Assembly (NCBI GenBank): GCA_948468495.1
Contig: CAOKJI010000148.1
Span: 1-5,751 of the forward strand
Length of the DNA stretch: 5,751 nt
DNA from: an uncultured Dorea sp.
GTDB lineage: Bacteria; Bacillota_A; Clostridia; Lachnospirales; Lachnospiraceae
Direction: 5' to 3'
The position numbers were made by a program, and so were the translations under genes. This document shows, piece after piece, positions 5,056 to 5,751 of the stretch. Position 1 is the stretch's first letter. Each line of letters begins with the position of its first letter. The notes beneath the pieces were generated by a model, which was not told the DNA's origin, made no database searches, and was given only the letters and a program-made list of their open reading frames with translations.

Positions 5056-5751
5056 TTACATTCTTTCCGGCGCGTCAAAGCCCAGCGTATCAATACAGGA
5101 CTCCAACACGTTCCTCGTAATCAGAAGAAGCGCTATATAACTCTTCTGCTTTTCCTTATCTTCCTCTGCCAGTATCTTTGTCTCGTGATAAAACCGGTTA
5201 AATGCATTGGCAAGATCATAAATATAAGCGCAGATTTTGTGAGGCGCAGTCTCCGCGAACGCTGTCTCCATCACCATGTTGTATTTACACGCTTCTAACA
5301 TCAGAGCTTTCTCACTGTCTGTACAGGCTCCCATACACCGAAGCCCTTCCAGAGAGTTCCTCTGTCCCTGGTATTTGTTTAAGATGGACTTAATCCGCAC
5401 AATTGTATACAGAATATAAGGCCCTGTGTTTCCTTCAAAGGATGTGAACCTGTCCACGTCAAAGACATAATCCTTCCCAGCCTGATTAGACAGATCCCCA
5501 TACTTAATCGCCGCAAGGCCAATCATCTTAGAGGTATTGCCAGCCTCTTCCTCATCCACCATCCGGTTTTCCGCCATCTTTTTATACATCTCGTCGTTAA
5601 TCTCTGCAATCAGATTCTCTAAACGCATCACGCCGCCCTCTCTGGTCTTAAAGGGCTTGCCGTCCTTCCCGTTCATCGTACCGAAGCCTAAGAATCTTAA
5701 TTCGGTATCTTCCCCTACGATTCCCGTCTTCTTTGCCGCCCGGAATACCTG
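5056..5751 (-). CDS. argS: Arginyl-tRNA synthetase, C-terminal part (runs off right edge)
   Basis: This cytoplasmic enzyme charges tRNA(Arg) with arginine. Only the last 231 residues are in the window, and the frame is open through base 5751. The methionine at 5676 is internal, because the upstream residues QVFRAAKKTGIVG and RFLGFGTMNGKDGKPF continue the conserved sequence. Visible parts: GKPFKTREGG (31-40 of the visible part), which takes the place of the class I KMSKS loop; FEGNTGPYILYTIVRI (105-120) at the start of the anticodon-binding helical domain; AYIYDLANAFNRFYHE (175-190); and the typical C-terminus LDTLG-type ending in APERM. The family is usually about 550-600 residues, so more than half lies outside. 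It precedes the AlaX gene on the same strand with a 64-base gap. Confidence 0.97.
   Translation of the reverse strand, partial: QVFRAAKKTGIVGEDTELRFLGFGTMNGKDGKPFKTREGGVMRLENLIAEINDEMYKKMAENRMVDEEEAGNTSKMIGLAAIKYGDLSNQAGKDYVFDVDRFTSFEGNTGPYILYTIVRIKSILNKYQGQRNSLEGLRCMGACTDSEKALMLEACKYNMVMETAFAETAPHKICAYIYDLANAFNRFYHETKILAEEDKEKQKSYIALLLITRNVLESCIDTLGFDAPERM

Noticed and set aside
5056..5676. Start of a separate gene at the methionine at 5676
   Set aside because: The frame stays open to the right edge, and the upstream residues continue the arginyl-tRNA synthetase sequence, so this is an internal methionine.

Overview
The window looks like chromosomal DNA from a Gram-positive anaerobe of the Clostridia, most likely Lachnospiraceae. 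The basis is the coding composition, AGGAGG-type ribosome binding sites, TATAAT-type promoters, a lipoprotein solute-binding protein, and a TudS-like desulfidase and stand-alone tRNA deacylases of the kind common in these bacteria. The taxon is an inference. I see no mobile elements, CRISPR arrays, rRNA or tRNA.

Left part (about 100 to 3075, read on the minus strand). A four-gene operon starts at a promoter near 3046-3074 and ends at an intrinsic terminator at 101-143. In transcription order it encodes a small DUF523/TudS-like putative desulfidase, a lipid-anchored family 3 solute-binding protein, a HisM/GlnP-type permease and a GlnQ-type ATPase. The last three form a complete polar amino acid-type importer. 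The binding protein lacks the arginine and aspartate that usually hold the alpha-carboxylate and alpha-amino groups of amino acid ligands. Together with the leading desulfidase gene, this suggests uptake and desulfuration of an unusual, perhaps sulfur-containing, small molecule. That link is a hypothesis. Two hairpins without U-tracts separate the desulfidase from the binding protein gene.

Middle (3017-3367). This divergent intergenic region holds the minus-strand promoter, a GC-rich imperfect inverted repeat (3125-3210) in very AT-rich surroundings, and a good plus-strand promoter (3236-3264). The inverted repeat lies between the two promoters, outside both predicted transcripts, and is unexplained.

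Right part (3368-5751). Three translation genes lie together. A ProX-type Ala-tRNA(Pro) deacylase is on the plus strand. An AlaX-type alanyl-tRNA editing protein with a DHHA1 domain is on the minus strand, and the two genes overlap tail to tail by 17 bases. Upstream of the AlaX gene is the 3' part of argS (arginyl-tRNA synthetase), which runs off the right edge. All three act on aminoacyl-tRNA, and two of them correct mischarging linked to alanine.
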